Positions 24,972-35,946 of a stretch of 53,158 bases of DNA are shown piece by piece (position 1 is the first letter of the stretch; each line of letters starts with the position of its first letter). Position numbers and translations under genes: made by a program. The stretch spans positions 1 to 53,158 of the forward strand of contig LLCB01000366.1 in the NCBI GenBank assembly GCA_001414345.1, in the 5' to 3' direction. The stretch is from Hymenoscyphus infarciens. Its lineage: Eukaryota; Ascomycota; Leotiomycetes; Helotiales; Helotiaceae. Below the pieces are notes generated by a model. The model ran no database searches. It saw nothing but the letters and a program-made list of their open reading frames with translations, and was not told the DNA's origin.

Positions 24972-26733
24972 TCACTCCGTAACCTCCGCCTCAACCTTCC
25001 AATCAACCTTCAGACCCTTCCCAATCTTAGACATCGATTTCACCTCCCTGCACAAAACCCCAGCACTAGCAGCCTTCAGCAACCTAATCTTCAACCTCAC
25101 ACCAACCTTATGGCCCTTCCTCCCAAGTCCATGTGCAATTTCCGGCTCCAGAAGAATGTGATCCTCAATCCCCTCCTCGGGAACAGGTGGAGCGGGCATG
25201 ACAGTAGCCATTAATCGCGCGATAGCGCCGACATATCGACACCAGAAACTCAGTTCATGACCAATCAAGGATTGGAGACTTTGAGCTAGAGCTTTATCCT
25301 TAGGACCAAGGTCTGAACCCCATCTTGAGCAGAGAGCGAGAGCTATAACGGCTCGTAATTCATGCGTTAATCCAGGAAATCCTGCCAGGGAGCCAGAGAT
25401 TGGGTCATGGAGGGCTTTGGCGGAGTTCGCGCTGTCTCGGTCTCCCATTTCTTGCCAGGTGGAGTGAGCTATGTATCTGAGAATCTCGTGAGAGAAGATT
25501 GATGGGTATTCCTTGGGTAAACCAGATGCTATAGCAACCGCCGTGGCATCAGTCGCTACCCTGCTTTCCGACGAAGAACCACCAGGGAGCAGAGATAATG
25601 GATTTGTTTCTCGTAGTTCTGGAGGTAGCTTCATGTATAAAACTCCCTCGCGATTACCACCACTGCAAAACACGACTTGCTTGATTTTCGGCACCGCATG
25701 AACAAGCGCCTCAACAACCGTAGCAATAGCAGGGAATTGTTCTCTTCTCCGCTTAGAGAGTCCGTATATCTTCTCCTCCTCGGTCTTATTGACATGTAGC
25801 ATCTCTCGCCACTTGACGAACCGATCCCCAGACGTATTATACCCCCCAATTGCAGGAATAGGATATTGCGATTGCTCAGTATGCATCAACATACTTCCAT
25901 AACCCCGGAACCCCCCACCGCAGAAGTAGATTGTGATTCCATCCGCATGTTCCGCTTGCTCTTTCAACCGCGGGAATCGACTCGTTAAGGCTTCAAATGT
26001 GTCTTTCATTGTAGAATGCAATTCCTTCTTCGCTGCATGTCCTTCGTCTTGACTGGATAACGCAGCAGTCAGTTTTGCAGCGCCAAATGGCATACTCGTG
26101 GCAGCCTCCGCCGCTAGGATATCGTAACTCGCACTCGCAGTTGAATTAACATAGGTCATTTGGACGCTACCACCCCCAAGATCCATGAACAGGCCGTCCA
26201 CGTGGTGGAAGCCGCTTCTGGCACCCATTGCCCCGAAGAGGCTCTCCATGCTGGGACTCAGGATATCAACTGCTAGCCCACTTGCTTCCCTTATGGCTCC
26301 TAGCATCTCGTCGCGATTCTTTGCTGTACGCATGGCTTCTGTTGCGAAGACACTGATATTTTCCTGCGCCACGCCGTAGCTGTCGCATATCTTCCTGAAT
26401 CTTGCCAGTGTTTGCGCGACTCTCGTAATGGTTTCTGCCGAGAAGTGGAAAGCTTGCGCATCGGGCGTCGATTCGTGGAGGGCATCGTAGAGGGAGATGC
26501 CGGCGCGTTCGCGATAGATGCAATTGAGAGCTCGACTCGTAGGCAGTGCGAGGTCGGATATTGAAAAGCGTATGCCATTGCTAGCATCGTCCGTTAGCAC
26601 GAGTATAAATGGGTTGTGGTAGCGCTAACCTTCCCATATCGACTAGACCATAGAGGGACGATTCTGGCTCGAAGGGAGACATCTTGGTAGCGAAATTGTC
26701 GATGGTGATTAATTCACCCATTGTTTCCAACAT
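24972..26733 (-). CDS. RTG2: Retrograde regulation protein 2 homolog (Ppx/GppA phosphatase fold)
   Basis: Cytosolic actin-fold ATPase-like protein. In yeast, Rtg2 relays mitochondrial dysfunction to the Rtg1/3 regulators. Exons 26630-26733 and 24972-26580 (49-bp intron, GTTAGC donor, GCTAG acceptor) give 570 aa. The phosphate-1 loop LVDMGSNGIRF spans the splice site (Ser35), which confirms the junction. Further Ppx/GppA motifs are FATEAMR (about 113-119), FMDLGGGSVQ (about 166-175) and FCGGGFRGYG. The C-terminal half (AALVHAVPKIKQ region onward) is as in fungal homologs. A second ATG 12 bp downstream could also be the start. In filamentous fungi the pathway is less well defined, so its role here is by homology. 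Confidence 0.93.
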
Positions 26734-27461
26734 GATGGCAGGATTTGGAATTGAGGCGATTCAGAGAATTATCGTGGAGGGGCATTTTGAGAAAGCTGGG
26801 AGAGTTGGATGAGCCATTGAGGCAGGTATGAATTTCCCGTAACCTTATGTACAACCCTACTTAAATACTGCTAGAACCATTAAAGATCCTCAGAAATATA
26901 TCAAAAAAATCTAGAAAGAATATCCAGTGACTAATTAATGATAGAGCAACCTAGAAACCTACAGCTACTTGAATTCTTATGTTGTGGTTTAATTTCTAGT
27001 ATAAGACTAGTCGTCGTATATATCCGGCGCTTTTAAGGCTACCACGGGCATCCGTCTGTTCCTCCGTCCTTCCTCGAGAACCAGAGGTGTCAACAACCTC
27101 ATTCTGCGAAATAGGGCATGCGCCCATTTTCACTCTGGTCAGTACTTGTGCTTCTTCCCTCTATTGCGTATTATGCTGCGTGCTTCGAGTTTAGCTGACA
27201 AGAAGCCTATAGTGAGTGTACCTGTTTTGCGCATAATACCTACCACAATTCGTCCCCCTCTTCAAACTCACGAGGATGACGGAAACCTTTGCAATTGGTT
27301 TCAGATTCTGTTATTCATGGAAATATACAACTCTTCCAACGAAAGACAAGGACCAATATACAACACAATAGCATCCTGCGAGAACTCTCAAACTATGTAC
27401 ACCATATCCACCTCCATCTCCTCTTCGCGAACTCCGCCACTACGAGTACCCCTCAGCTAGT
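26734..27461. other. Intergenic region between RTG2 and the CE15 esterase
   Basis: The first part is the RTG2 promoter. Around 26,860-27,010 the DNA is A/T-richer. Short plus-strand frames (27146-27495) have no domain. No gene is called. Confidence 0.5.
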
Positions 27462-28652
27462 CTATGTCAACGTTGGTGCAGTCCAGCTGATGTAGTCTGC
27501 GGCCTTGACACTGGTCTGATCACTCTTGTCCACCCCAGCGGTGCTGTCACTCTTTCCAAGGAGGAACTTGTTGATGAAAGCCGTCAACTCGGCTTGTTGC
27601 GAAGAGGGGAATGAACAATGGTTGTGGCCAGGTGTCTCGGAGAAACCAAAGTTGTCAGAGGCCCCCAAAGCCTGGTAAATCAACGCTCCAACTCGCATGC
27701 AGCCAGTGGTGGAAACGGGACCAAGCCAGTCGATGTTGTTCTCAATCACCAACAATCCACGGGGCGCAACCAAACCAGCAAGCTCGTGGTGGTCAATACC
27801 GAGACCATTGACGTTGCTCTTGGCCCAGGTGTCGAAGTTTTTGGAGAACCAAGCATTCTCACCGACAATCTCGGAGGCGGTTTGAATGTTTTTCCCCGCG
27901 GCCTTTTGGGAGTCGGAAATTCTCCAGCAGGCAGCTCCTCCGGATCCAGACTCTTGAGGGAGTGTGAGAGCAATACGCTCATCGAGAGCACCGGCAACGA
28001 ACGCGCCCTTTCCGTTGCGAGAGCATCCAGTGACACCAATCTTGGTGACATCAATCTTCTTGGATGCATCCGCCTCAATAACATCGATGATACGGCTGAC
28101 ACCCCATGCCCATGCGGTCATGGCTCCAGCATTGTGCGAGCTGCCGTAAAGATCATAAAATTTGCCCTTTCCACGACTACCCGTGTTGGTTTGCTGACCG
28201 ATATCATCGTTGTTGAAAGTGATGGTGGCAACACCTGCTGGTATTCCCAAACTGCCTCCTCCAAAAGCGATTATGGCTGGAACTGGCCCAGAGGCACCGC
28301 TGGGCATCTTGACGCTAGCAGAGAACGAAATGGATTTGCCACCCGTCGATGCTGTGACGGAAATGGATGAGGAAGAAACTGTTCCAGTCACAGTTGGCTT
28401 GTCAGGCTTGTCACCAAGTTCGTACTTGTAGAACATTTGGAGAATCTCAAGTCTTCGACATGGCCATTGAGCCTTGGTGGTAACTTTATCGCCGGATGCA
28501 GTGGTAAACGGATCTGGTAATTTGGCGCTGCTGGCAGCTGTGTATCCAGCTGGAAGACCTGCGCATGCTGCTTGACGCTGCTCAACAAATGGCGAAGGAG
28601 CGGCAAGGAGAGGTGTTGCGAGCAACAGGGCTGAAGAGAAAGCGTACTTCAT
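27462..28652 (-). CDS. Secreted CE15 4-O-methyl-glucuronoyl methylesterase
   Basis: Cleaves the ester between lignin alcohols and glucuronic acid side chains of xylan. Single exon, 396 aa. I start at MKYAFSSALLLATPLLAAPS, a good signal peptide; an upstream in-frame extension (MPVRDQEG) is not secretory-like and lies over the TATA-proximal leader. The catalytic triad is visible: Ser211 in TGCSRNGKGA, Glu234 in LPQESGSGG (spacing of 23, as in Trichoderma Cip2) and His345 or His343 in GHNHCSF. Paired cysteines (CAGLP, WPCRR, GCMR, HCSF) suit the conserved disulfides. No CBM1. It sits between RTG2 and the AA9 gene and is probably co-induced with the other wall-degrading genes. Confidence 0.95.
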   Translation of the reverse strand: MKYAFSSALLLATPLLAAPSPFVEQRQAACAGLPAGYTAASSAKLPDPFTTASGDKVTTKAQWPCRRLEILQMFYKYELGDKPDKPTVTGTVSSSSISVTASTGGKSISFSASVKMPSGASGPVPAIIAFGGGSLGIPAGVATITFNNDDIGQQTNTGSRGKGKFYDLYGSSHNAGAMTAWAWGVSRIIDVIEADASKKIDVTKIGVTGCSRNGKGAFVAGALDERIALTLPQESGSGGAACWRISDSQKAAGKNIQTASEIVGENAWFSKNFDTWAKSNVNGLGIDHHELAGLVAPRGLLVIENNIDWLGPVSTTGCMRVGALIYQALGASDNFGFSETPGHNHCSFPSSQQAELTAFINKFLLGKSDSTAGVDKSDQTSVKAADYISWTAPTLT

Positions 28653-30074
28653 GATGAATAACTTGGAGACTGTGGAAGACGGAGGATATGTTGTTCCTTC
28701 TTGATCTCTCACAGGCAAATCCTTTTTATATACGTCCCATCAACACACCGACGCATATGTGGATTTGGGCAAAATTCCATTCAGGCCCCACACGAATCAC
28801 TATATCGAACCTGGATCTCCCTATAGCCTCATGTCTCTTCTACTATCGGTGGCAGGTTTTAGAGACAATGGCTACACTGTTTTCTTGGGACAGTCTAAAC
28901 GCAAGATAAATAAGGGTTTCAATCAACTCTTTTGAGGGATGGAGCCCAAGCATTAAGATTCGGAATATTCAAATTCTTGTGTTGTCGGTTGTTTAGCAAA
29001 ACGTTTTCTATTTGCGTCGTATATTTGAAAATCCCGTTCATCTCACGAGGCACCAGAACGAACAATTGCCGTTCAAGCCAAGCATTCAAGAACGCAAGAG
29101 TCGTTCAAGATGGTTTTAGCGTTCCCCGCATTTCGTGTTGGAACCCCAAACTTGTTGGCACATGCGTGGCCTCGGATAGGTCAGAAGTTTTCTAATTATC
29201 CATTCTCGAATTATATAATGGCTTGGCCTCTGCCCAGTCCTTTTCTGTAATGATGATCGCTGGGTTTGACGAGCCCGGGAGAAACGTTTACCCTTTCAAG
29301 CCGGCCCAGTCAATCTATCATGACGGCTAAATATGCGTTCGAAACCCAGCCTCATTTCCCCCTTTTGGAATTTACGAATCGGAAAGGGAATATGTGTGTT
29401 TTGTGATACATCCGAGATCAAATTTGATCTCTTTCGGCTCAGTGGCACTTTCTCCTTGGCCATTTTCAATCTCCCCACATTCAGTCAGATGGTCTCTCAG
29501 CCACGAGGTGGCGAGAATAATTTTCCATCAATGGCTTGAGGTCTAGATATTATTTTCTGAGGTCAAGATAACGTTTGTATGACTTAAAGATGTCACATTA
29601 TTAGGCAAAGGGTCATCTAGAGAGGATCCGGTGCCTAGCTGCCCCACAGTCTTGGTTCGTTGGTCGACTGCACCCCTCATTTTACCTGATGGGGGAAGGA
29701 TGGTACCAAAACCATCGAGGCTCAAAGATGCAGATTGCGATGGAGAGGAAACCCACATGGAAGTCCATGAGTTCTCTCTATCCTAAAATACTTTGAATTG
29801 TTCGTCCAACGATACCCAGCCTATGATAGATTTTCTTCTGGAATGACGCGCGTCAGTTGTTACGGGCCGCATCGTTAATAATCACTCGTTCAAAATTTGC
29901 TGTAACCGGCGAGAGTGCCGAACGATGTTGTACTCCCCAAAGGAGAATGTTTAGTTCTGCAATATGTACATCGGAAAGCAAACAAAATAGATACATGAAA
30001 AGAGTAATGAGCAGCATACCCCAAGCTTGACTCAACCTCTAGCTCGTCCCCTCGTCGAGCCAACATCCAATTCT
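28653..30074. other. 1.4-kb intergenic region
   Basis: CE15 promoter on the left and AA9 3' flank on the right. Open frames (28688-29195, 29296-29539, 29543-29758) are short, overlapping and domain-free. No repeat or RNA gene is seen. Confidence 0.5.
28721..28732 (-). promoter_or_regulatory. TATA box of the CE15 gene
   Basis: On the minus strand this reads TATATAAAAAGG, about 70-80 bp upstream of the start codon at 28652, a typical position for a strongly regulated secreted-enzyme gene. Confidence 0.55.
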
Positions 30075-31162
30075 CTAGCAGGTGAACAATGCCGGTCCTG
30101 GAATGATGTAGGCCTGAGCTTTATACATATCGTAAGTAATCCCTGGATCAGTCGCCTTATACGCTCCAGGGAACGCAACCTTGTTCGAAGGCCCAGTGCT
30201 CGTTCCCGATCCAGTGACTTTGATTTGATGACAGGAAGGATAGAATTGTGCGCCTGGGTATGAGTACGCGGCGTGGAGAGCAATGATCTCGTGGCGTACG
30301 AGGTAGGAGCCAGCAGCTAGACAGCTGGGGATGGTGTATGTGTATTGGTACCCTGCTTTCGTCATGGGAGTGTCGCCCCAGACGTCTGTTGTTCCTGTTC
30401 TCCCTGCTTCTGCTATTTTGAACCAGACGGCGCTGATGAGTTGTTAGTTTATCACTCTTTTGGAAGGAGACATGGATGGGATGTATACCTTGAAGCTGGA
30501 ACGAAGGTGGCGCAATCATTGTTTGTGCATTTCGCCATGTATGTGATTACTGGTCCTGAATGACTATCTGGCCACAGGGTCCAAGCTAGTGATACTTTGC
30601 TTCCTGCTGCCGCTGGGCCGCCGGTCACTGTGAATGATCTTGGAGTCAGTATTGCCATTTCTAGGAGTATTTCTGAGGAGGAAACAGTGTCCAAAAACAA
30701 AGCAAAGGAAGGAGGAAAGAACTCACGTTTTGCTGGTGTGGAACCGGAGATCCCTCCAGCTGTGTAACCGCCGCATTGGAGGTCTATTAGAGTTAAGTCT
30801 TGGATTGGGCCGTTGCCTTGGACTGCGCGGACTATGCGGGAGGGGAGGGGAGTTGTGTAGGGGTCTTGGTATGGTTGGTATCCCTATTCTGGTGATCAAT
30901 GATTGTTTCTGGAACAGGGGGCGAGAAGGAGGAGAGTAGGTGCAGGTATGTTTTTGAGATGAGGGAGAGGGAGAGGCATAGCTGGGGAGCGAAATTTCGA
31001 ATGGTTGTTTGAAGCGCTTTTGAATCGAGGATATAGGGCAGTTTTGGAGGAGGAAATACTAACAGTATAGACTGTTCCTGCGATGGTGATGTTATCGACA
31101 TAACCATGGGCTGAGACGGTGGCAGCAAGAACCGAGACTGCAGAAAGAGCTTGGAACTTCAT
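30075..31162 (-). CDS. Secreted AA9 lytic polysaccharide monooxygenase
   Basis: Copper enzyme that oxidatively cleaves cellulose and related glucans. Exons 31064-31162, 30727-30883, 30489-30627 and 30075-30432 give 250 aa. The signal peptide ends at residue 18, so His19 (AHGYVDNI) is the mature N-terminal His of the copper brace. The second ligand is His108 in WPDSHSGPV, and axial Tyr196 lies in GAQFYPSC. The mature numbers 1/90/178 fit AA9. Other hallmarks: [25 protein letters not shown] and [11 protein letters not shown]. No CBM1. The acceptor of intron 2 (30628-30726) is the one that keeps family length ([12 protein letters not shown]). Two other AG sites 25-40 bp away are also in frame and would add 13-17 residues. 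Confidence 0.92.
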
Positions 31163-32328
31163 CTTGAAGATAGAGGTGGGTTTAAATGATGTGGATGGTG
31201 TGAGAATTAGAGCTGATTCTTATTTTCCTCAAACAGGAATTTTGTCTTTCTTTATACATGGCGGAAACCAATCCTCCATACCTCAAACCACTCATTTCAT
31301 CAGTTTAAGCTTAGAGAACCGCAAAGAAATTCTCCACCAGTTCCTTTCATTCCCTAAATCTGAATCCCGTCATAACCTTATTATCCTCCAAGCAAAAATT
31401 CGGTTTCTTCGTCGGTACAGTTTTCTAGTACTACATCCAACACCTTTGTCTAACGGAGTCTCGCCCCCCGTCTCTCATGACGAGATCGTGGGTATTTTTC
31501 ATTTAGAGATCTCTTGGCCATGGGGCGTTCATATGTTTCATTGGATGGAAATTCACGGGTAATATGTTTGATCTCTTTAGACGAGGTGTTGTGGCACTTT
31601 AGTTGCCGGTGACAGGGTTTTGTGGCGGGGTGCTGCACTCGGCGGGGTTTTGGGTTGGGCGTATAGATTTTTCACTTGTCATTTTTGGGGACAGGAGGAC
31701 TTTTGGAATGGGACTAGTGATGGGATTCTGTTTTGTGTTGATTCTATTATGAAGGGGTGGGATGTATGTCCGCCTATCGCTCGTTTCTTGAAAGGAGGTT
31801 TGGGGGTGTGGCTAAGGCTGATTCCCCATCAATCAAGAAACACCCCTTTAATACTTCCAGTAATGTCGGAAAGCAGAGAAGACCGGTGCTTACGTTTGGG
31901 ATGTCTCGGGTGGCGATCAACATACACCTTTTGAACATTTGAAGTGGTGTCAGAAAGCAATGAAGACCGATGTTTACCACTGCGATCTCTGTGGTAGGGA
32001 ATATCCGATTCTCCATCCTCTTCTGAGTCGCTACCCCAAGCATCACTTCCAGAAAGCAATGCCGGATCCGATTCGTTGTCTTCCTCGCTACGCCAGTCAC
32101 TCACTTCCTGTAATCCATGACGGAACCTATTCATCGTCTTTCTTCCTATGCCTTCTATCACGTCCCGAAAGCAATGCCGAATCAAACTTCACTCCAATAC
32201 TCATCGTTTCGAGGAGTTTGTGGTCCAGTTCATTGTTGTTGCCAAGCAACTCTCCTCCTTTTCCCAACAACTTCCTTTCCTCCTCTCTTATTCGATGCGA
32301 GCCTCTATTCGCCTTGAAATGAGAGAGT
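31163..32328. other. Intergenic region with degenerate internal repeats
   Basis: AA9 promoter on the left (a TATA-like TATAAAG on the minus strand at about 31,248). Two ORF-like stretches on the minus strand (31774-32100 and 31829-32185) come from the same internally repeated DNA, listed separately. No gene is called. Confidence 0.45.
31840..32190. repeat. Imperfect tandem repeat, period roughly 65-75 bp
   Basis: Units starting with (C/G)(A/G)GAAAGCA(G/A)(A/T)G recur at about 31,868, 31,951, 32,053 and 32,168. On the minus strand, two overlapping frames both show repeated peptides (KHRSSLLSD twice in one; LHCFLTPL/LLCFPTLL/RHCFLEVM in the other), so periodicity is in the DNA rather than proof of a protein. 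It could be a decayed repeat-protein gene or a minisatellite. Confidence 0.5.
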
Positions 32329-32880
32329 ACGGGCCTTTTTATTCTCTAGCATCTTTTCTATTTGATTTGATAAAGTTGTATATAGACTGTTTGGCTTACA
32401 AGTGGTAATTCTATAGTGAATAGAAATTAATTCGAGATTATCCTTGTAAGTCCTATAGTTGTCGTTCTTAATCTTTCACTGTTAAGTGCGCTTGGAATCA
32501 GGGTCGTCCTCTAATTTAATATGACACGCTGGGCTACGGTGGAACATACTGTATTGAGTGGTGGTGGCGGATTGGTAGTGGTGGCGGCATGGTGGTGGTG
32601 TTGTATAGGTAAGGATGGCCTTGAATTAGATAGAGGCTTCTATTCTAAAAAGACCTGTCAGCCTCCATTCCAAGTAGACTAACTTCTTAGTGGTATACTT
32701 AGAATAGATGTGCTAAGCCTCTGTTAGCCCCTATTTACTCTTGAATTTATTAAATAGAGGATATTGAGCTAAACGTCTTTCGGATTTAAAGTCTTTATTT
32801 ACTTTAAAGTTGAATCGAAGAGATATCTATTCACTTTTTGGTAGTATATTCGGAATAGAGAGTGCCAGCCAAACAGGCCC
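32329..32880. other. AT-rich segment ending exactly at the next gene's stop codon
   Basis: Begins GGGCCT (32330) and ends AGGCCC (32880). Inside are CTGTTTGGCT (about 32,387) and its inverse AGCCAAACAG (about 32,868), and a 40-bp imperfect direct repeat (about 32,690 and 32,840, GTATACTTAGAATAG-like). GGTGGT-rich minisatellite lies at about 32,560-32,600. These features suggest a miniature inverted-repeat element, but no target duplication is visible, so the boundaries are unproven. Confidence 0.35.
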
Positions 32881-33423
32881 TTAACCTTTCCCGACGGCCT
32901 CTCGGAAAGCTGGCTCATCATCTTTCAACTCCTTGCTTATCCTTTGAATGTCTTTGAGCATTTCTTCCATCCTCTCCTCTGCAGTGCCACGACTTGGCTT
33001 CAAGGTCTTTGGTCGTTCCTCTTTGGTACCCTTCTTGAATTGGGTACTTTTCGTATTTTTCGTTGGGTTAGCTGTTTCCGTCTTTATCTTTTCTTTTTTG
33101 TTATTGATTTTTTTGACCTTCATTTTGTGGTTGATTCCGGCTTGAGGGGATCGGTCGGGTTGGTCGGCCGGTCGGTGCGGAGCCGCAAGTACTGTACTTT
33201 GTTTCGGAAATAGTTGTTTAGAAACGGAAATTGTGGGGAGGTGGTGTTGTCGAATATTGGCGAGAACTTCAGCTGCTTTCGGGATTTGCGAAAGGGATTG
33301 GAGTTTGTTCTCCACATCAGGATTCTTTTCTACTCTTTTGTAGTGATGAGAGTTCTGATTTTGGAAGTCGCTTGGAAGTTCTCGTTCGGGGGCAACTTCT
33401 TGGAATTGTTGGGAAGTGTTCAT
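32881..33423 (-). CDS. Hypothetical basic, low-complexity protein
   Basis: An open frame of 180 aa from the first in-frame ATG (33423). The frame stays open upstream without an ATG, so a 5' exon or a longer N-terminus is possible. Gln/Ser-rich N-terminus, then a strongly basic stretch (KMKVKKINNKKEKIKTE), then a charged helix-like C-terminus (EERMEEMLKDIQRISKELK) suited to a coiled coil. Ends VGKG. No domain is recognised; a nuclear protein is conceivable from the lysine clusters. The stop lies directly at the edge of the repeat-like segment to the left, so the C-terminus may have been created by an insertion. Confidence 0.45.
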   Translation of the reverse strand: MNTSQQFQEVAPERELPSDFQNQNSHHYKRVEKNPDVENKLQSLSQIPKAAEVLANIRQHHLPTISVSKQLFPKQSTVLAAPHRPADQPDRSPQAGINHKMKVKKINNKKEKIKTETANPTKNTKSTQFKKGTKEERPKTLKPSRGTAEERMEEMLKDIQRISKELKDDEPAFREAVGKG

Positions 33424-33654
33424 TGCTTTCGAGAGAAATCTGTTCACTTCGGTAACGGAGTAGAGAATACCATGAGTGAATACAACAATGTTTCCACGCC
33501 TGAGCTGAAATGATTCAGAGTCCAGGCATATATACTAGAAAACTAAACCCAACCCCCTTTTCCATTAGCACCTTGGTACCGCAGACAAGCTCTTCAAGTG
33601 AATTACCCTTCAACTACACTACCTCCAAGGGAAGACTGCAAACGACCCCAAATA

Positions 33655-33873
33655 ATGTGTCGACTTGTATGCACGATCTACCCATGTGGCCACAAAATAG
33701 TGACACCGTTACCTTGCGATCGCGCAACGATGAACAACAACATACACAACTATCCCAGAAAATGTCCAGGGTTTGTTCCAGATCCCATGGAGAGGAACAC
33801 GGAAGAGGCGTGTCCTCGAATTGGTTGTGTTTGGAAGGGAAGGTTTGAAAGAGTCTGGTCTCGGGTGTTTTGA
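33655..33873 (+). CDS. Small Cys-rich protein of the MC-x8-C-x-H family (member D)
   Basis: Encodes 72 aa, single exon. I choose the ATG at 33655 because it gives the family's Met-Cys start; the frame is open upstream to another ATG at 33598 that would bury this motif. Pattern: Cys2-x8-Cys11-x-His13 (CRLVCTIYPCGHK), then C-x15-C-x15-C-x4-C (PCDRATM, KCPGF, ACPRIGC). The spacing differs from the others, so this is the most divergent copy, and it has an extra Cys6. No Cys-rich tail. Function unknown. It lies 383 bp upstream of member C in the same orientation. Confidence 0.7.
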   Translation: MCRLVCTIYPCGHKIVTPLPCDRATMNNNIHNYPRKCPGFVPDPMERNTEEACPRIGCVWKGRFERVWSRVF

Positions 33874-34256
33874 AGGTTTGATGTGAGAGAGCACTATGTT
33901 TGATGGGTGGTTTTTCAAACAAAGAAATGGTAATTTTAGCAAAATGTAGTTGTCTCACTCTGTCTTGTTCGTATGTTTTGGCCTTTGGCGGAACGCGACA
34001 ACAAAAGTAGAAGCTGATTCGCGACAAAGAAATGTAGACATATCAAAAAAACACTTACGGAGACAAACAAAAGGTTTGTTCCCTTCTCAAGATGGTCCAT
34101 AAACTTCTCCAACTCTACTGTTCCCTCTCCCCAACATTCTGCGGCATCCTGGAAGTAAGAAGTCTAAGATCTTTGCCTCAGATTTCACAGTATTCAGTTC
34201 TTTCCAGGTAAGCAGTGAAACAAGTAGCACTAACCCTTCGAACTAACCTGATCAAA

Positions 34257-34466
34257 ATGTGTCAGATCCGCAACATCAGACACGCTTGCAACTGTCCATA
34301 CAGTTCTACCGTTAGAGTTGAACCGTGTTCTGGAACGAGTCTACACAGATGGCGAGGTTGTCCTAACAAATCGGAATCGGAGGAGGAATCTGATCGATTC
34401 TGTCCCATTTGTAGAAAGGAGCAGAAGAAGCAAGAGAGGGCTGCCGAGCGAGAAGGCCGAGGCTGA
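34257..34466 (+). CDS. Small Cys-rich protein of the MC-x8-C-x-[HC] family (member C)
   Basis: 69 aa, single exon; I start at MCQIRNIRHACNCP rather than at the upstream in-frame ATG (34215) because of the family start. Pattern Cys2-x8-Cys11-x-Cys13-x10-C-x10-C-x13-C-x2-C has the same spacings as member B, with His13 replaced by Cys, a conservative change for a zinc ligand. Ends in a charged helix (KEQKKQERAAEREGRG). Members B and C share RHAC, the Pro-Cys-Ser junction and GCPN/NCPN around the cysteines, and so are clear paralogs 10 kb apart. Function unknown. Confidence 0.75.
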   Translation: MCQIRNIRHACNCPYSSTVRVEPCSGTSLHRWRGCPNKSESEEESDRFCPICRKEQKKQERAAEREGRG

Positions 34467-35946
34467 GGCCCAGGCTGGTGAGGCTCGGGTTAGTAAGGGA
34501 TGATTTGGGTTGTTTGTTAGTAGGCGAGTGTGAGGTAAACTAAATGTAATATTATGCTTTTGTTAATTTAGATTATGAGATATATAATGGATTATTTGTG
34601 AAATCTTCGGAATAGGTGAGAAATTAGTATAGTAGAGAATTTCTCGTGGACACGACCCGAGAATGGCCACTGGCGGGCATCGAAGGATCTGGACTACCCG
34701 GTGGCTTTGTTCTCTCGAGGTTTTAACACAAGAGATGTGGAATTCTCTAAAATGGCCAATGGTTAAGGCGAAGCCTTGTAAGTCGTTGCTCCCATGGCAA
34801 TTTCAGGGCGCATGACATCTCCCGCAACCATTTTGTTTTGTCAGACGGAACAAACCACGAAGCGTTTTCAACGGAAGTTAAATGAACCGAACGAGGAAAA
34901 TCAAAGGTGATAGAATATGGTTTACCTGAGAAGGAAAGCAGGTAAAAGCGGGAGATATGTAAACGGGATTTGAGGCGCGTGCTTGTGAAAACCCAGAAGA
35001 ATGGCAAAATGCTTGAAGTCATTCAATGAAAAAAAGAAAAGAGAGGACTACTCTTTACATACCCAAACTGAGGCATCAGCTATTGCCCAGCGACCGATTC
35101 GCCACTCTTATGACTTGCAACTTGCGAGCCTGTTCAACATTCGTGTTTCCCCCGTGTATTGTCAAAATCGAGGGCAATCTGTCAAGCGCCGGGGGCTCTT
35201 TTGACCAGGGGTTTATAACTCTACTGCACCATGGGGATTTTCCCTTGAACCCTCATCGACTCCTACTATTGCTGTGATTTCGATATTTCCGCAAGGTGAA
35301 TGAGGGGTTTATGGTTCGAGTTTTGGACCGTTCGATTAGGCAATGGCGGCCTATCTCGTATTAGATTAGCCTGTTTGCAAACATTAGCAACATTAGCAAC
35401 TGGGCGACTGGTAGTTCATGGGAGGTTGGAAGAAATAGCTCTAACAAGCCGGAGCAAGAGCGCAGATGGTGAGAGAAAGAAGATGGCGGGATGAAAGAAG
35501 GGCTTGCTACGTTTGGCTCGATTAGGTTAGTCGCCTTACTGTAGAACGAGATTTCCTTCTGCTTTCAACATCAACCTTTTAAGAACACCGACTCCTCCTT
35601 TCTATCACAGGCATCAATCCCAGAGCTACTGGTTGTGTGTTTTTCTGAAGGAATATCACGTGTAGTCCACGTGGCGTACTAACTCCACTACGGGCGTAAG
35701 CAAAAGAGCGACCGGTTTCCGGAGTTTATTTTTCTTCTGTGCCCCTCTTCTCCATATGAATTCAGCGAAAAGACCGCCGGAGATAACTGACTTGAGAGGC
35801 ACGTATATTGTTTTGTACTACTATTCCCCTTCAAAATAACAGCCAGTCTGTCTTGTTCGGTCATTTCCTTTAATTCTCCATTCGTTTCTTAATTACGGTG
35901 TTCCGAATCCCCCCAAAAAGTCATAATTCCCGAGTTGGGACAGTAC
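34467..35946. other. 1.5-kb intergenic region
   Basis: Contains the promoter of the Zn2Cys6 regulator. Short frames (34747-35022, 35001-35494) lack domains. A pair of CACGTG sites near the gene is listed separately. Confidence 0.5.
35657..35673. promoter_or_regulatory. Two CACGTG boxes spaced by one helical turn
   Basis: CACGTG at 35657-35662 and 35668-35673, 11 bp apart and about 280 bp upstream of the Zn2Cys6 regulator start. CACGTG is the core bound by basic helix-loop-helix factors (Cbf1/Pho4/SREBP types). The same-face spacing suggests a double site, but the factor is unknown. Confidence 0.4.

Noticed and set aside
27618..28370. 250-codon plus-strand open frame
   Set aside because: Antisense shadow of the CE15 coding region, with no signal peptide or domain.
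32329..32880. Second MITE family
   Set aside because: End similarity is short (GGGCCT, CTGTTTGGCT) and no target duplication was found, so it is kept only as a low-confidence segment.
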